DNA of 64,000 bases from JAVVVD01 sp036652795 (GCA_036652795.1 JAVVVD010000001.1:62001-126000), one strand, 5' to 3'. Shown: positions 41,621 through 51,359, counted from the stretch's first letter. Notes: generated from the letters alone by a model not told the origin. Numbers and translations: made by a program.

Positions 41621-41648
41621 TTAACAATCACGCTGGATACTGTATAAT
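41621..41648 (+). promoter_or_regulatory. Promoter for the cdaA operon
   Basis: TTAACA at 41621-41626 and TATAAT at 41643-41648, spaced by 16 bases, 38 bases before the cdaA start. Confidence 0.6.
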
Positions 41649-41686
41649 AGATACATTATTGAATCAGCGGAAAGGCGGTTTGCAGC

Positions 41687-42526
41687 TTGTCATATGATGT
41701 GCTGGTAAAGACAATAACAAGTGGATTTGCCCAATTTAGATGGACAGATGCCGTAGATATCCTGATTATCGCTTTTTTGCTGTATCGACTTATACTACTT
41801 ACAAAAGAAACGCGTGCCTACCAGGTTTTAAAAGGTGTTGCGATACTTTTTCTTGTGGCAATGGTAAGTGACGCAATGCAACTGACAACGCTAAGCTGGA
41901 TACTCAATTCCGTACTGGTATCGGGTATTGTGGTGGTGGTGGTGCTATTCCAGCCTGAGCTTAGGCGTGCGTTCGAACATGTTGGCAGGGGTAAGTTCAT
42001 AAGCCGTAATGGATTCAAAGTATTTACGCCTGAATCAAATGCAATCGTGCGTGAGATGCAGTTGGCTATCACAAATTTGGCAAAGCGACGTGTAGGCGCG
42101 TTGATAGTAATAGAGCAGCGCACAGGCCTTGCCGATATAGTACGCACAGGCACGCGCATAGACGGAATGATATCGTCACCATTGCTTGAAAATATATTCG
42201 AGCCTAACACACCACTGCACGATGGGGCGGTTATAATCAGCGATGGCCTGATAGAGGCGGCGGCATGTTTTTTGCCATTGGCAGAGGATATATCGGTGGC
42301 ACGTGAACTGGGAACAAGGCACAGGGCTGCGCTGGGTATATCATGTGTATCGGATAGCATAACTATCGTGGTGTCAGAGGAAACTGGTGTTGTCTCATGT
42401 GCGCGCGAGGGTAAGCTGATAAGGTATATTGACGATAAAGCGCTGAGCAATCTGCTTGAATCCGTGTTTGTTGTGGAAAAGGAGACCACGACACTGTTTA
42501 AACGGAGGAAAAAAGATGAAAATTGA
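41687..42526 (+). CDS. cdaA: Diadenylate cyclase CdaA
   Basis: A 279-residue membrane enzyme that makes c-di-AMP from two ATP. Three N-terminal helices (about 20-90) are followed by the DAC domain (about 105-250) with the DGA motif in LHDGAVII and the RHR motif in GTRHRAALG. c-di-AMP controls potassium and osmolyte balance in Bacillota. The start is TTG 41687, with AAAGGCGG about nine bases upstream. It overlaps cdaR by 11 bases. Confidence 0.96.
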   Translation: MSYDVLVKTITSGFAQFRWTDAVDILIIAFLLYRLILLTKETRAYQVLKGVAILFLVAMVSDAMQLTTLSWILNSVLVSGIVVVVVLFQPELRRAFEHVGRGKFISRNGFKVFTPESNAIVREMQLAITNLAKRRVGALIVIEQRTGLADIVRTGTRIDGMISSPLLENIFEPNTPLHDGAVIISDGLIEAAACFLPLAEDISVARELGTRHRAALGISCVSDSITIVVSEETGVVSCAREGKLIRYIDDKALSNLLESVFVVEKETTTLFKRRKKDEN

Positions 42527-43799
42527 TAATAACTTTAAAACCAGACTCAAAACATTTGCGAAGGGTCTGTTCACAAAGAATGTTACGCTCAAGGTGGTGT
42601 CGCTAATATTTGCGATGCTGCTATGGGGATATGTAATGATGGATCAGAATCCAAGCCGTGTAAAAACCGTGAATGATGTGACGGTCAGCTTTGATGGCGA
42701 GGCCGATCTTATATCACGCAAGTTTATTGTACGCGGAGATCGAGACGAAATACTAAAAAATATATCCGCGCGAATAAGCTCAGAACTGACAAACTATGCA
42801 GATTTGAGCCAGTCGGACGTAAAGGCAACCGTAAACCTTAGAAATTTGAGCAAAGCCGGCAAATATACAGTTCAGATAATAGCTACGACCTCAAAAGGCA
42901 CGGTATTAAGCACAAACCCAAATACTGTTGAGGTTGAGATAGACAATCTTGTTTCACGTCGTGTGCCGCTGGAAATGGTGTGCGATAAGTCAGCTTTGCC
43001 ACCTGGTCATTGGTGCGGCGAGCCGGAACTGAGCCGTTCTGAAATCGAGATAGAGGGTGCTGCACAGGATGTGGCCAATGTTGCAAAGGCTGTGTGCTAC
43101 ATAGACCTGACAGAGCGTACATCCAGCATACACGAATCCTATAAAACGGTACTGCTGGACAGCAATGGCGATCCGATGGATGCAACTATGTTTAGCGGTG
43201 AAATGCCGTCTGTAACAGTGAATATGGATATATTTAGAACCGTGGCTATGCCGATAGACATTGACACAGTCGTTTTAGGGCAGGACAATATGCCTGAGAA
43301 TTACATAATCATGGGTAAGACTGCATCACCTGCCAGCATAACAGTGGCAGGCCCGGATGAACTGTTAAATGAATACACCAAGGTGGATATAGGCCGGATT
43401 GATGTTTCAGGCCGCACAAAAGGCCTACTTGCCGATGTTCCCGTTGCTGTGCCGGATGGACTAATGATACTTGGAAACGATACGGTAAGCATATATGTAA
43501 ATATACGTGAGGTAAGAGCCAGCATAAACTCTACATCGACCCCGATAACCATAAAGGGGCTAGGCAAAAGGATGGGTGTTAAACTCCAGAATAACACGGT
43601 TGGCGTTAAGATAACCGGACCTGTGAGTGTGATTAACGAACTTCAACTATCCGATATAAGCGCATATGTGGATGTAACGAATCTGAAGGCCGGCACATAT
43701 GATCTGGATGTGCAGGTAATGGTGAAAAATCCGGAAACACTGAAAATGGTGACAAGCAAACTTACGCTTCCAAAGGTAAGCGTAACAATAACTGGATAG
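42516..43799 (+). CDS. cdaR: CdaR/YbbR domain regulator of CdaA
   Basis: A 427-residue protein with one N-terminal transmembrane helix (about 25-45) and four YbbR repeats outside the membrane; WGYVMMDQNPSRVKTVNDVTVSF is the usual junction. It binds and modulates CdaA. ATG 42516 is used, with ACGGAGG eight bases upstream. In many Bacillota glmM follows; here an FAD oxidoreductase gene follows instead, 13 bases later. Confidence 0.93.
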   Translation: MKIDNNFKTRLKTFAKGLFTKNVTLKVVSLIFAMLLWGYVMMDQNPSRVKTVNDVTVSFDGEADLISRKFIVRGDRDEILKNISARISSELTNYADLSQSDVKATVNLRNLSKAGKYTVQIIATTSKGTVLSTNPNTVEVEIDNLVSRRVPLEMVCDKSALPPGHWCGEPELSRSEIEIEGAAQDVANVAKAVCYIDLTERTSSIHESYKTVLLDSNGDPMDATMFSGEMPSVTVNMDIFRTVAMPIDIDTVVLGQDNMPENYIIMGKTASPASITVAGPDELLNEYTKVDIGRIDVSGRTKGLLADVPVAVPDGLMILGNDTVSIYVNIREVRASINSTSTPITIKGLGKRMGVKLQNNTVGVKITGPVSVINELQLSDISAYVDVTNLKAGTYDLDVQVMVKNPETLKMVTSKLTLPKVSVTITG

Positions 43800-43812
43800 C
43801 GGAGAAAATAAG

Positions 43813-45414
43813 ATGACACTGTCCATTTCAAACTTAAAGCTATACCCCGATGCAGACGAGTCCTCGCTGAAAACACAGGCGGCGAGGACTCTTATAATAC
43901 CTGAAAATGCGATAAACGGTCTGCGGATAGTCCGCATGTCTCTGGATGCACGCAAAAAACATGATATACACCAGATCTGCACGGTGGAAGTGACGCTGGC
44001 CGATGCGGATGAAAAGCGCATACTCAAAAATTTGCCTGCCTGTGTGGCTACGGTGCAGCATGAAACGAGGCGTGAGCTTAAAGCTGGAATCATGCCGCTG
44101 GATACGCCGATAATGGTTATTGGAATGGGGCCGGCTGGGCTGTTTGCTGCATATACGCTGGCTAGGTGCGGATATAGACCAATAATAATAGAGCGAGGTC
44201 GCAGTGTAGACGAACGCAGGGCGGATGTAGAGCGATTCATGGAGCATGGCAAGCTGGATCCATGCAGCAACATAATGTTTGGCGAAGGCGGGGCTGGTAC
44301 TTTTTCGGATGGCAAGCTTACAACACGCATAAAGGATGAGCGGGCAAGCGAGGTAATCGAGCTGCTTGCCCGTTTTGGTGCGCCGCCTGAAATAACAGTG
44401 CTTGCAAAGCCACATATAGGCACAGATAGATTGATAACAACGATACGCAACATGCGGCATGAGATAGTGCGCTTGGGCGGTGACGTGCGCTTCACAACAA
44501 GACTTTGTAATATTGAGACTTCCGATGGTTCTCTCAACGCGATAGAACTTGAACATAATGGCATTAGGGAAAAACTGCCATGCCGTGTATGCGTACTTGC
44601 CACGGGGCAGGGCGCGCGGGATACATACGCTATGCTGCAAGGGCAGAATATGCTGCTTGCGCCTAAGGCATTTGCGGTTGGCGTGCGTATAGAGCACCCG
44701 AGGGATGTTATAGATAGTGCGCAGTTCGGTATGCTTGCGGGCCATCCGAGGCTTGGCGCTGCCGAATACCACCTTGCGGATAAGGCGGGCGAGCGCGGCG
44801 TATACACGTTTTGCATGTGCCCGGGTGGTGTGGTAGTACCCTCATCATCGGATAATGGACAAGTTGTAACAAACGGTATGAGCTGCTTTGCACGAAACGG
44901 CATTAACTCCAACGCCGCAATAGTAGTACAGGTAGACGAACGTGATTTTGGCACGGATGCACTTGCTGGTATGCGTTTCCAGCAGGGGCTGGAGGAACGT
45001 GCCTATGCGGCTGGTGGCGGCGGCTTTATTGCTCCAGCGCAACGCGTAGAGGATTTTTTGTCGGCAAGAGGCACAAGAAGGTTTGGCGGAGTAACGGCAA
45101 CATATAAGCCGGGCGTAATCGCTGCGAATCTGCACGATTGCCTACCTGAATTTGTGGCAAATGGGGTAGCCGCTGGCATAAAAGCTTTTGCAAGCAGATT
45201 GCATGGCTTTGATTTACCGGATGCGGTGCTATGTGCTGTAGAAAGCCGTACCAGCGCACCTGTGCGCATAATGCGAGGAGAATCAGGTGAAGCTGTGCGT
45301 GCAAAGGGTCTGTATCCTGTGGGTGAGGGCGCAGGCTATGCCGGCGGAATAGTAAGCGCCGCGGTAGATGGAATGCGTGCTGCCGAGAGAATAATAGAAA
45401 CATATAGACCATAA
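43813..45414 (+). CDS. FAD-dependent oxidoreductase of the COG2509 type
   Basis: A 533-residue flavoprotein. A small N-terminal domain (1-95, RKKHDIHQICTVEVTL) is followed by the FAD-binding GMGPAGLFAAYTLARCGYRPIIIERG (about 100-125). Further along come FGEGGAGTFSDGKLTTR, CMCPGGVVVPSSS and YPVGEGAGYAGGIVSAAVDGMRAAE. This is the uncharacterised COG2509 dehydrogenase family, widespread in clostridia and often near cdaR. The substrate is unknown. It is co-oriented and tightly spaced with cdaR and the downstream lipoprotein. Confidence 0.88.
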   Translation: MTLSISNLKLYPDADESSLKTQAARTLIIPENAINGLRIVRMSLDARKKHDIHQICTVEVTLADADEKRILKNLPACVATVQHETRRELKAGIMPLDTPIMVIGMGPAGLFAAYTLARCGYRPIIIERGRSVDERRADVERFMEHGKLDPCSNIMFGEGGAGTFSDGKLTTRIKDERASEVIELLARFGAPPEITVLAKPHIGTDRLITTIRNMRHEIVRLGGDVRFTTRLCNIETSDGSLNAIELEHNGIREKLPCRVCVLATGQGARDTYAMLQGQNMLLAPKAFAVGVRIEHPRDVIDSAQFGMLAGHPRLGAAEYHLADKAGERGVYTFCMCPGGVVVPSSSDNGQVVTNGMSCFARNGINSNAAIVVQVDERDFGTDALAGMRFQQGLEERAYAAGGGGFIAPAQRVEDFLSARGTRRFGGVTATYKPGVIAANLHDCLPEFVANGVAAGIKAFASRLHGFDLPDAVLCAVESRTSAPVRIMRGESGEAVRAKGLYPVGEGAGYAGGIVSAAVDGMRAAERIIETYRP

Positions 45415-45431
45415 ATGCGGAGAGGGTGCAA

Positions 45432-46406
45432 ATGAAACATAGATTACTTGCAATAGTAATAATATTGAGTTTACTGCTTTCTGGATGTGGTGGCGCAGGA
45501 ATGCAGGGGGATAATATCGATATTGCCAATATGGTAACAGGCACAGGTATAGTTACGGCTTCGGATCTGATTGAATTTATAAAAAATGGCGATACGGATA
45601 CGGCTACGCTGCTAGCACCTATTGATCTTGGAAATGAAATGCTTAAGATAACGAGTGGGCGCGGCCCGATAATAATAATGGGCAACGGATGCGCTATAAA
45701 CAGTGCAGCCGATTGCGTAATAAGGATTGATAGCGGTTGTGAGCTTACGCTGAACAACGTGAGTATAGAAGGTAGGGTCGATGGAATTGGCTGCCTTGGC
45801 GATGCCGACATAGGCGGCAGTGCCGCATCAATAACGGCTGGAAACAGCGCAATAATGAGCAAAGGTAAGATAACGATAGCACCGGGTAGCGAACTTAAGC
45901 TGATTGCGAATACTGGTAGCGCACTAACCGGAAAGGGTATAACACTGCTTAAGGGAGCAAAAATAACATCATCAGCAGGATTAAATGCTGTGTGTACAAC
46001 CAAGAATGATCTAGTGCTGTACGAGGATGCGGAGCTACATGCGGTTACATCAACCAACTACAATGCGGTTAAATGCGAAGATAGACTTGTTATGAAGGCA
46101 GGATCTGTATTTGATGTGGGAAATACGGGCGATTATCACGGCGCGGAAATAGATTCAATAAGCGTTGAAGGACCTGTAAATATATACGCAAAGGGAGGCA
46201 GCAAGGGAATAGGTGTGTTTATATTCACGCATACTGATGATATTTGTGTAATAGGTGAGTGCACACCAGGGCCGCAGTTCGAAAATGGACGCGGCAGTAT
46301 AACATTTGTGAAAGATATTTCTGGCTATAACGACTGGGCTAAGGCCAAATCAGAGGTGGATGCAGAGGCTGAAACTCAAAAAGATGCGGAGGAGACTGAG
46401 GGATGA
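45432..46406 (+). CDS. Lipoprotein with a beta-helix-like body
   Basis: A 324-residue lipoprotein: signal peptide ending LLLSGCGG (lipobox cysteine at about residue 20), then a body rich in short turns of the type GNG-A-NS, GCLGDADIGG and SGKITI that repeat about every 20-25 residues. This fits a right-handed parallel beta-helix such as pectin-lyase-fold proteins, without visible catalytic residues. An acidic tail ends it (AEAETQKDAEETEG). ATG 45432 follows GGAGAGGG. It is probably the last larger gene of the cdaA operon. Function unknown. Confidence 0.8.
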   Translation: MKHRLLAIVIILSLLLSGCGGAGMQGDNIDIANMVTGTGIVTASDLIEFIKNGDTDTATLLAPIDLGNEMLKITSGRGPIIIMGNGCAINSAADCVIRIDSGCELTLNNVSIEGRVDGIGCLGDADIGGSAASITAGNSAIMSKGKITIAPGSELKLIANTGSALTGKGITLLKGAKITSSAGLNAVCTTKNDLVLYEDAELHAVTSTNYNAVKCEDRLVMKAGSVFDVGNTGDYHGAEIDSISVEGPVNIYAKGGSKGIGVFIFTHTDDICVIGECTPGPQFENGRGSITFVKDISGYNDWAKAKSEVDAEAETQKDAEETEG

Positions 46407-46424
46407 GCCCTTGGTGTATATGAT

Positions 46425-46517
46425 ATGAGCAAAAAATATAGGGTAATCAGTTTGATAATGGCTTTATTATTTGTGGCAGGCGTGGTATTTTCGATAGTCT
46501 ACTCATTGATTTATTAG
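46425..46517 (+). CDS. 30-residue single-helix membrane peptide (candidate)
   Basis: The reading MSKKYRVISLIMALLF continues to a TAG after 30 residues, with a basic start and one hydrophobic helix. It lies 18 bases after the lipoprotein stop and just before a strong terminator, the place for a last operon gene. The ribosome site is weak. It resembles the one-helix mini-proteins of Bacillota in size only. Translation is unproven. Confidence 0.45.
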   Translation: MSKKYRVISLIMALLFVAGVVFSIVYSLIY

Positions 46518-46527
46518 AACAATACAC

Positions 46528-46557
46528 AAAAAAAGCAGCAGGTGCTGCTTTTTTTGC
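46528..46557 (+). terminator. Terminator of the cdaA operon
   Basis: A run of A, then AGCAGC-AGGT-GCTGCT, then a run of T. It is symmetric, so it also serves the convergent htrA gene. Confidence 0.93.
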
Positions 46558-46639
46558 GGCGCAATGTTGGGGATGCAAAGCGCCAAAGATGGTTGGGGGT
46601 ATGTCATCGAAGGGAGGGGGGCTCCATTCGTAATGACCG

Positions 46640-47935
46640 TCAGCGGGTTGTTGCCCGATCGCCAAGGGTAAGGCTGATATCCAACTGTTCGTTGCCTCTC
46701 AGCACAGTTATTGTTACCACATCGCCGGCTTTATATTCATACAACATTGAGGAAAGTGCCGCATAGCCCTGCACATCCGTGCCGTTAAAGGCTAGTATGA
46801 TGTCATTTTCCTTAAGACCACTCTTTTGTGCGGCGCTGCCTTCTTCAACTTGGACTATCATGGCGCGTGTCACATAGGTCTGCTGAAGCCCGAATGGGAA
46901 TATATACTGCTGTTGTTCGTTTATTGCAGAAGTCAGGCTGACGTTCTGCATACTGATTCCTATATATGGACGGCCGCTGACGAAACCGTAATCCATCAGA
47001 TCGGATACTATGGGCTTGACCACATCAATTGGTATGGCAAAGCCAAGTCCTTCAACCTCTATGCCTGAGCTTTTGGCGTTTACGATGCCTACAAGTTTAC
47101 CATTCGCATTGAATAGCCCGCCGCCTGAATTTCCAGGATTCACAGCCGCATTAGTCTGCATAAGGGTCATCGTTTTGCCGTCTATTTCAATGGTTCTATC
47201 GAGACCACTGATTATCCCATCGGATACGCTGCAAGCAAGTACGCCAAGCGGATTGCCTATTGCATATACAGAATCTCCAACGGCGGATGAGGACGAAGTG
47301 CCAAGCACGGCCACAGGAAGTCCGCTTGCGGCTATTTTAATAACGGCGAGATCGGTTTGCGCATCAGCACCTACAAGCTTAGCCTCATATTTTGTGCCAT
47401 CCTGAAGATAGACGGTTATTTTGTTTGCTCCATCAACAACATGGTTGTTGGTAACAATGTATCCATCCGCCGTAAGTATAACGCCTGAACCGCTGCTTGT
47501 GGCGGATTTGGACTGGCCGCCCATAACATCATACGATGTGGCCTCAATATCTATACCAACCACAGCACTCATGCAGGTTTGCAGCATCTGAGTTGATGAG
47601 GAATAGGGTGTGGTGCTATTATCGATGTTAAGTCCCTGAGAAACGGGCGTGTTTGGCTGCTGTGAGCCATTAACTGGGGTTGTACTTTGTTGGACATCAC
47701 CATTATTATCATTCAGCGCTGACTTAGAATTATTGCTACCAATGATCATGTAGGTAATCCCCGCGCCGAGGCTGCCGCAAATCAGAGCAACTATTACCAC
47801 CAGCGATATTAGCGCCTTTGTGCTGACGGTGCCATTTTTGCGTTTAGCATGTTCTGGCTGTGTATCTTGGGGTTCATACTGTGAATAATTCGTCTGCTTG
47901 TCAAAATCAAATCTAAAGCCATTGTTATTTTCCAT
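46640..47935 (-). CDS. htrA: HtrA-type serine protease
   Basis: A 431-residue membrane-anchored DegP/HtrA protease. Hydrophilic N-terminus, one transmembrane helix (about 42-64), trypsin-like domain (about 120-310) with the catalytic histidine in TNNHVVDG, aspartate in DLAVIKI and serine in NPGNSGG, then one PDZ domain (about 325-425). The family deals with misfolded exported proteins. AAAGGAG precedes the ATG. It stands alone and has no visible CssR-type operator that I could identify. Confidence 0.94.
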   Translation of the reverse strand: MENNNGFRFDFDKQTNYSQYEPQDTQPEHAKRKNGTVSTKALISLVVIVALICGSLGAGITYMIIGSNNSKSALNDNNGDVQQSTTPVNGSQQPNTPVSQGLNIDNSTTPYSSSTQMLQTCMSAVVGIDIEATSYDVMGGQSKSATSSGSGVILTADGYIVTNNHVVDGANKITVYLQDGTKYEAKLVGADAQTDLAVIKIAASGLPVAVLGTSSSSAVGDSVYAIGNPLGVLACSVSDGIISGLDRTIEIDGKTMTLMQTNAAVNPGNSGGGLFNANGKLVGIVNAKSSGIEVEGLGFAIPIDVVKPIVSDLMDYGFVSGRPYIGISMQNVSLTSAINEQQQYIFPFGLQQTYVTRAMIVQVEEGSAAQKSGLKENDIILAFNGTDVQGYAALSSMLYEYKAGDVVTITVLRGNEQLDISLTLGDRATTR

Positions 47936-48066
47936 ATGGATAACTCCTTTCGTGCCTTACGTTAAAGATATTTTAAATCAAAATTTTGTAGCAACAAAAG
48001 CATGAATTTGCCAACTATTTGAATAATATTGTATTTAATATGTCGAGGATCAGCAGAGCATAAAAT

Positions 48067-48090
48067 AGTGCTCCGGTAAACCGGAGCACT
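48067..48090 (-). terminator. Terminator after mazG
   Basis: AGTGCTCCGG pairs perfectly with CCGGAGCACT around a four-base loop. On the minus strand it follows mazG and is trailed by ATTTTAT. Confidence 0.85.
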
Positions 48091-48113
48091 AAGAGCTAAT
48101 TAAAATCTGTATA

Positions 48114-49547
48114 TCAGTGCTTGGCTTTCTCCCAAAATACATCCATCTCGGCAAGCGTCATATTCGCTGGAGAATGTCCGGACGCTATGATCGTGCGCTC
48201 CATAAGCTCAAAGCGGGCAATAAATTTATCGGTGGCTGCGCGCAGCGTAAGCTCCGGATCGCGCTTGAGCAGGCGCGCAACATTGACAGCAGAAAAAAGC
48301 AGATCGCCAAGCTCTTCGCTCACAGCATCAATTGAATCGGAATTAATGGCTTCGTATAGCTCATCTGCTTCTTCATGTATTTTTGCAATAGCATCGGCTG
48401 CATTATCCCAATCAAAGCCAACGTCAGCTGCTTTTTTTTGCACCTTTGCACTGCGCATAAGGGCCGGAAGACCTGAAGGTATGGCGTGCATGGCTTCGGA
48501 TTGTGTTTTAATATTTTTCTCAAGTTTCTTTAACTGTTCCCAGTTGAACAGTACATCGTTGGCATTGCTTACCTGGACGCTGCCGAATACATGAGGATGA
48601 CGATATATCAGTTTTTTTACTATACCGCTTGCAACGTCGCGCAGCGTAAACTCTGCGCGCTCCTGCTCTATATACGTATGAAATGCAATTTGCAGCAAAA
48701 GGTCGCCAAGCTCCTCGCATAGCGCATCGGAATCATCGCGCTCGATGGCGTCAAGAACCTCGTAGGTTTCCTCAATAAGTGCACTACGCAGTGTAGAATG
48801 GGTTTGCTCCGCATCCCATGGGCAGCCGCCGGGAGCACGCAATCTTATAAGTACTTCAACAAGCTGTTCAACGCCGTAGCGTTCCAGCTTGTCAAACGGT
48901 ACAGCTTCAACATACAGCACTGTAGAGGAAGAATAGCTTGGCTGCCTGTCCAACTCATACAGCGGAATTTCATCACTGCGGTAGATGCCGGAATTATCCA
49001 TATTTATAATGTGAACAGTATGTGCTTGAGGGAAATATTCGCTCAAAGTAAGCTTTACTTCGCCCGCGCGTAGGCGTGTATCCAGCTCCTCTACGCATAA
49101 TGGGATATATGGGTCAAGCGTAGCCGGAAGGCTGTTTGCTGCACACATGAGCAGATGAGACGTGTCTGTAGCGATGGGCAGAATCGCCATTGCGGCTTCG
49201 CCAAAGCCGGATGATGGCAAAATTTCAAGTTCTATTCCGGCATTATTGGCTGAGGCAAGTATGGCGGATAGCTGCGCGGCTCCAGCACCGCGCCCCGGCA
49301 TGGCGTATACGGCATTTTCGCCGCAGACGACACGATCCGCAATACGTCTGTTGAGTTCATCAAAATCAAGTGAACGGTCAAACAGATCGTCCATCGACTC
49401 AAACGGAATATTTGAATCAAGCACCCACTGCGCGCTTGGATGCTGTGTTGTTTGTAGAAATAAATGGCTTGCACCGAGTATGGCATTTTTGGCGCGTTCG
49501 GTTATACTCAGTGGCGTAGCCAGCGGGGCTATTGTAAGAGTGGGCAT
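48114..49547 (-). CDS. mazG: MazG nucleotide pyrophosphohydrolase fused to a decayed methylase domain (YabN type)
   Basis: A 477-residue YabN-type fusion. The N-terminal 210 residues correspond to the tetrapyrrole methylase fold, but the SAM-binding loop (usually VGLGPGD) reads IAPLATP and the PGHP loop reads PGRGAG, so this half is probably inactive. The C-terminal MazG part has two helical repeats with metal-binding EETYEVLDAIE...EELGDLL (about 280-310) and EEADELYEAI...EELGDLL (about 405-440), preceded by APGGCPWDAEQTH. MazG cleaves nucleoside triphosphates, including aberrant ones. Start ATG 49547 follows GAGGTGA; it lies 13 bases after the spoVB-like gene. Confidence 0.92.
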   Translation of the reverse strand: MPTLTIAPLATPLSITERAKNAILGASHLFLQTTQHPSAQWVLDSNIPFESMDDLFDRSLDFDELNRRIADRVVCGENAVYAMPGRGAGAAQLSAILASANNAGIELEILPSSGFGEAAMAILPIATDTSHLLMCAANSLPATLDPYIPLCVEELDTRLRAGEVKLTLSEYFPQAHTVHIINMDNSGIYRSDEIPLYELDRQPSYSSSTVLYVEAVPFDKLERYGVEQLVEVLIRLRAPGGCPWDAEQTHSTLRSALIEETYEVLDAIERDDSDALCEELGDLLLQIAFHTYIEQERAEFTLRDVASGIVKKLIYRHPHVFGSVQVSNANDVLFNWEQLKKLEKNIKTQSEAMHAIPSGLPALMRSAKVQKKAADVGFDWDNAADAIAKIHEEADELYEAINSDSIDAVSEELGDLLFSAVNVARLLKRDPELTLRAATDKFIARFELMERTIIASGHSPANMTLAEMDVFWEKAKH

Positions 49548-49560
49548 ATAATTCACCTCA

Positions 49561-51159
49561 TCATTTGCGGCCAAGCAGCTTTTTGATTTTTTTGCCGCCC
49601 GGGATCAACCCAAGCTCATCATCAGAGAACATCTTAAGCACAAGCACGAGTGTAATATATATTGCCATGCCTACGATTATGGATATAAGTGTGGCGGAGT
49701 TGGAGTGCCCATCACGTGCAAACATATCATAGCACAGCTTTACTGCACCGCCCATAACAAGGGCTGAAAGCAATGGCTTTAGGAATACATCAAATATCTT
49801 GATCTGCATACCGCTTTTTCGTATGGTATATATAGTATCCGCAATGCCTGCAAATGCGTAGCATACTACTGTTGATACCGCCGCACCCTGTATGTTAATT
49901 GAAGGGATGTTCATTAGCACCAGCATTGTAATTACCTTTAGAACAAAGCCGATAAAAAGGTTGAACACAGGTACGTTTGGGCGGCCCATACCCTGAATAA
50001 CTCCGGTCATGGATTGCACAAGTGAAAGGAAAATTACGCCTATTGATGCTGTACGCAGCAGTTCCGTGGCCAATTGCAGCTCAGTAATGCTCAGATTGGG
50101 GTATAACAGACTTAGTATTTGCGATGCCAGTACGAACATGCCGGCAGCGCAGGGAAGACCGATCACAAGCGCTAGCTTAAGACCAAGCCGGGATACAGTC
50201 TTGGCACCCGAATAATCCTTGCGCGTAATAGAAGCGGATATGGCGGGAACAAGGCTCATTGCGAGCGCCATGGTGAGCACGCCTGGCATGTTGACTAGCG
50301 TAGTTACGTTGGTGCGCAGCAGCGAATAGGCAATCTGCGCATTTTCCTGTGTAAAGCCAAGATTAAGCAGCGTGCTGCCGATAAGCGCGCTGTCGACAAT
50401 ACCTGTAAGTGGGCTTATTGATGCGCCTATAGTAATAGGCACGGCCATAAGTATGATTGCTTTTAAAACAGGTCCGCTGTCGCGCTGCAACTCAACGGCG
50501 GCCCGCTGACGGCCAAAACTACGGCGCTTTTGCGAGGCATAGAATAAAATGATCACAATTAAGGCGAGTACTTCTGATATTGTAACGCCGATAAGCGCGC
50601 CCATCGCGGCATATTCAGGTCCCATGGGAAGCATCTTTATTGCCAGTGTATAGCCTATTGCGAGTTTGCCGACCTGCTCAACGATTTGGCTTATGGCGGT
50701 GCCCATCATCAGTTGCATACCCTGTAAATAGCCGCGGAACGCGCACATTATAGATACGAACAAAAGTGCGGGTGCAAGCGCCTTAAACGATAACGATGCC
50801 TTGTCGAATGTGCTTATTGAGGCCAGTGCATCTGCACCGAAAAACATTAGCAGCGACGTTACCACACCTATGCCGCATAGCAGTATAAGTGCCGTGCGAA
50901 ACACCTTGTTCGCGCCGCGGTAGTCGCCAAGCGTAACGCGCTCAGATACCATTTTAGATATTGCCGTGGGGAGACCGGCGGAGGAGATTACAAGCAGCCA
51001 TGCATAATATGGATAGGCTACCTCATAATAGCTCATGCCGATCGATCCAACATCATTGGCCAGCGGTATGCGGAATAATGCTCCGATTATTTTTACGATA
51101 AGACCCGCCACTGCAAGTATTGCGGCGCCTTGTACGAATGATTTGCTTTTTCTTTCCAT
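49561..51159 (-). CDS. SpoVB/YabM-type polysaccharide flippase
   Basis: A 532-residue membrane protein with about 14 helices, MOP exporter superfamily. The start KSKSFVQGAAILAVAGLIVKIIGALFRIPLAN and the YYEVAYPYYAWLLVISSAGLPTAISKMVSERV region are those of SpoVB/YabM/MurJ-like flippases, which move lipid-linked cell-wall precursors. The order with mazG matches yabM-yabN of Bacillus. ATG 51159 is chosen because relatives start there and a GGAG lies 12 bases upstream; a longer frame to 51273 has no support. Whether it acts in cortex synthesis is inferred. Confidence 0.9.
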   Translation of the reverse strand: MERKSKSFVQGAAILAVAGLIVKIIGALFRIPLANDVGSIGMSYYEVAYPYYAWLLVISSAGLPTAISKMVSERVTLGDYRGANKVFRTALILLCGIGVVTSLLMFFGADALASISTFDKASLSFKALAPALLFVSIMCAFRGYLQGMQLMMGTAISQIVEQVGKLAIGYTLAIKMLPMGPEYAAMGALIGVTISEVLALIVIILFYASQKRRSFGRQRAAVELQRDSGPVLKAIILMAVPITIGASISPLTGIVDSALIGSTLLNLGFTQENAQIAYSLLRTNVTTLVNMPGVLTMALAMSLVPAISASITRKDYSGAKTVSRLGLKLALVIGLPCAAGMFVLASQILSLLYPNLSITELQLATELLRTASIGVIFLSLVQSMTGVIQGMGRPNVPVFNLFIGFVLKVITMLVLMNIPSINIQGAAVSTVVCYAFAGIADTIYTIRKSGMQIKIFDVFLKPLLSALVMGGAVKLCYDMFARDGHSNSATLISIIVGMAIYITLVLVLKMFSDDELGLIPGGKKIKKLLGRK

Positions 51160-51359
51160 TAATATACTACTCCTGCTTACTCTGATTATATTAAAGTATA
51201 GGTCAATCCTAGTCATTATAGCAGATTTATATGCATTTGTTTCTAAAAAGTGGCATTGTTTCAAAAAATGCAATACTTCGGTGCGCCAGACGCTGTTTTA
51301 TAGTATAATAACCCATATGTATATGCTTATATAATGATTTTACGTAAGAATGAGGTATT

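Noticed and set aside
43840..44772. Long minus-strand readings inside the FAD oxidoreductase gene
   Set aside because: They overlap a well-supported gene in full, lack ribosome sites and encode low-quality sequence.
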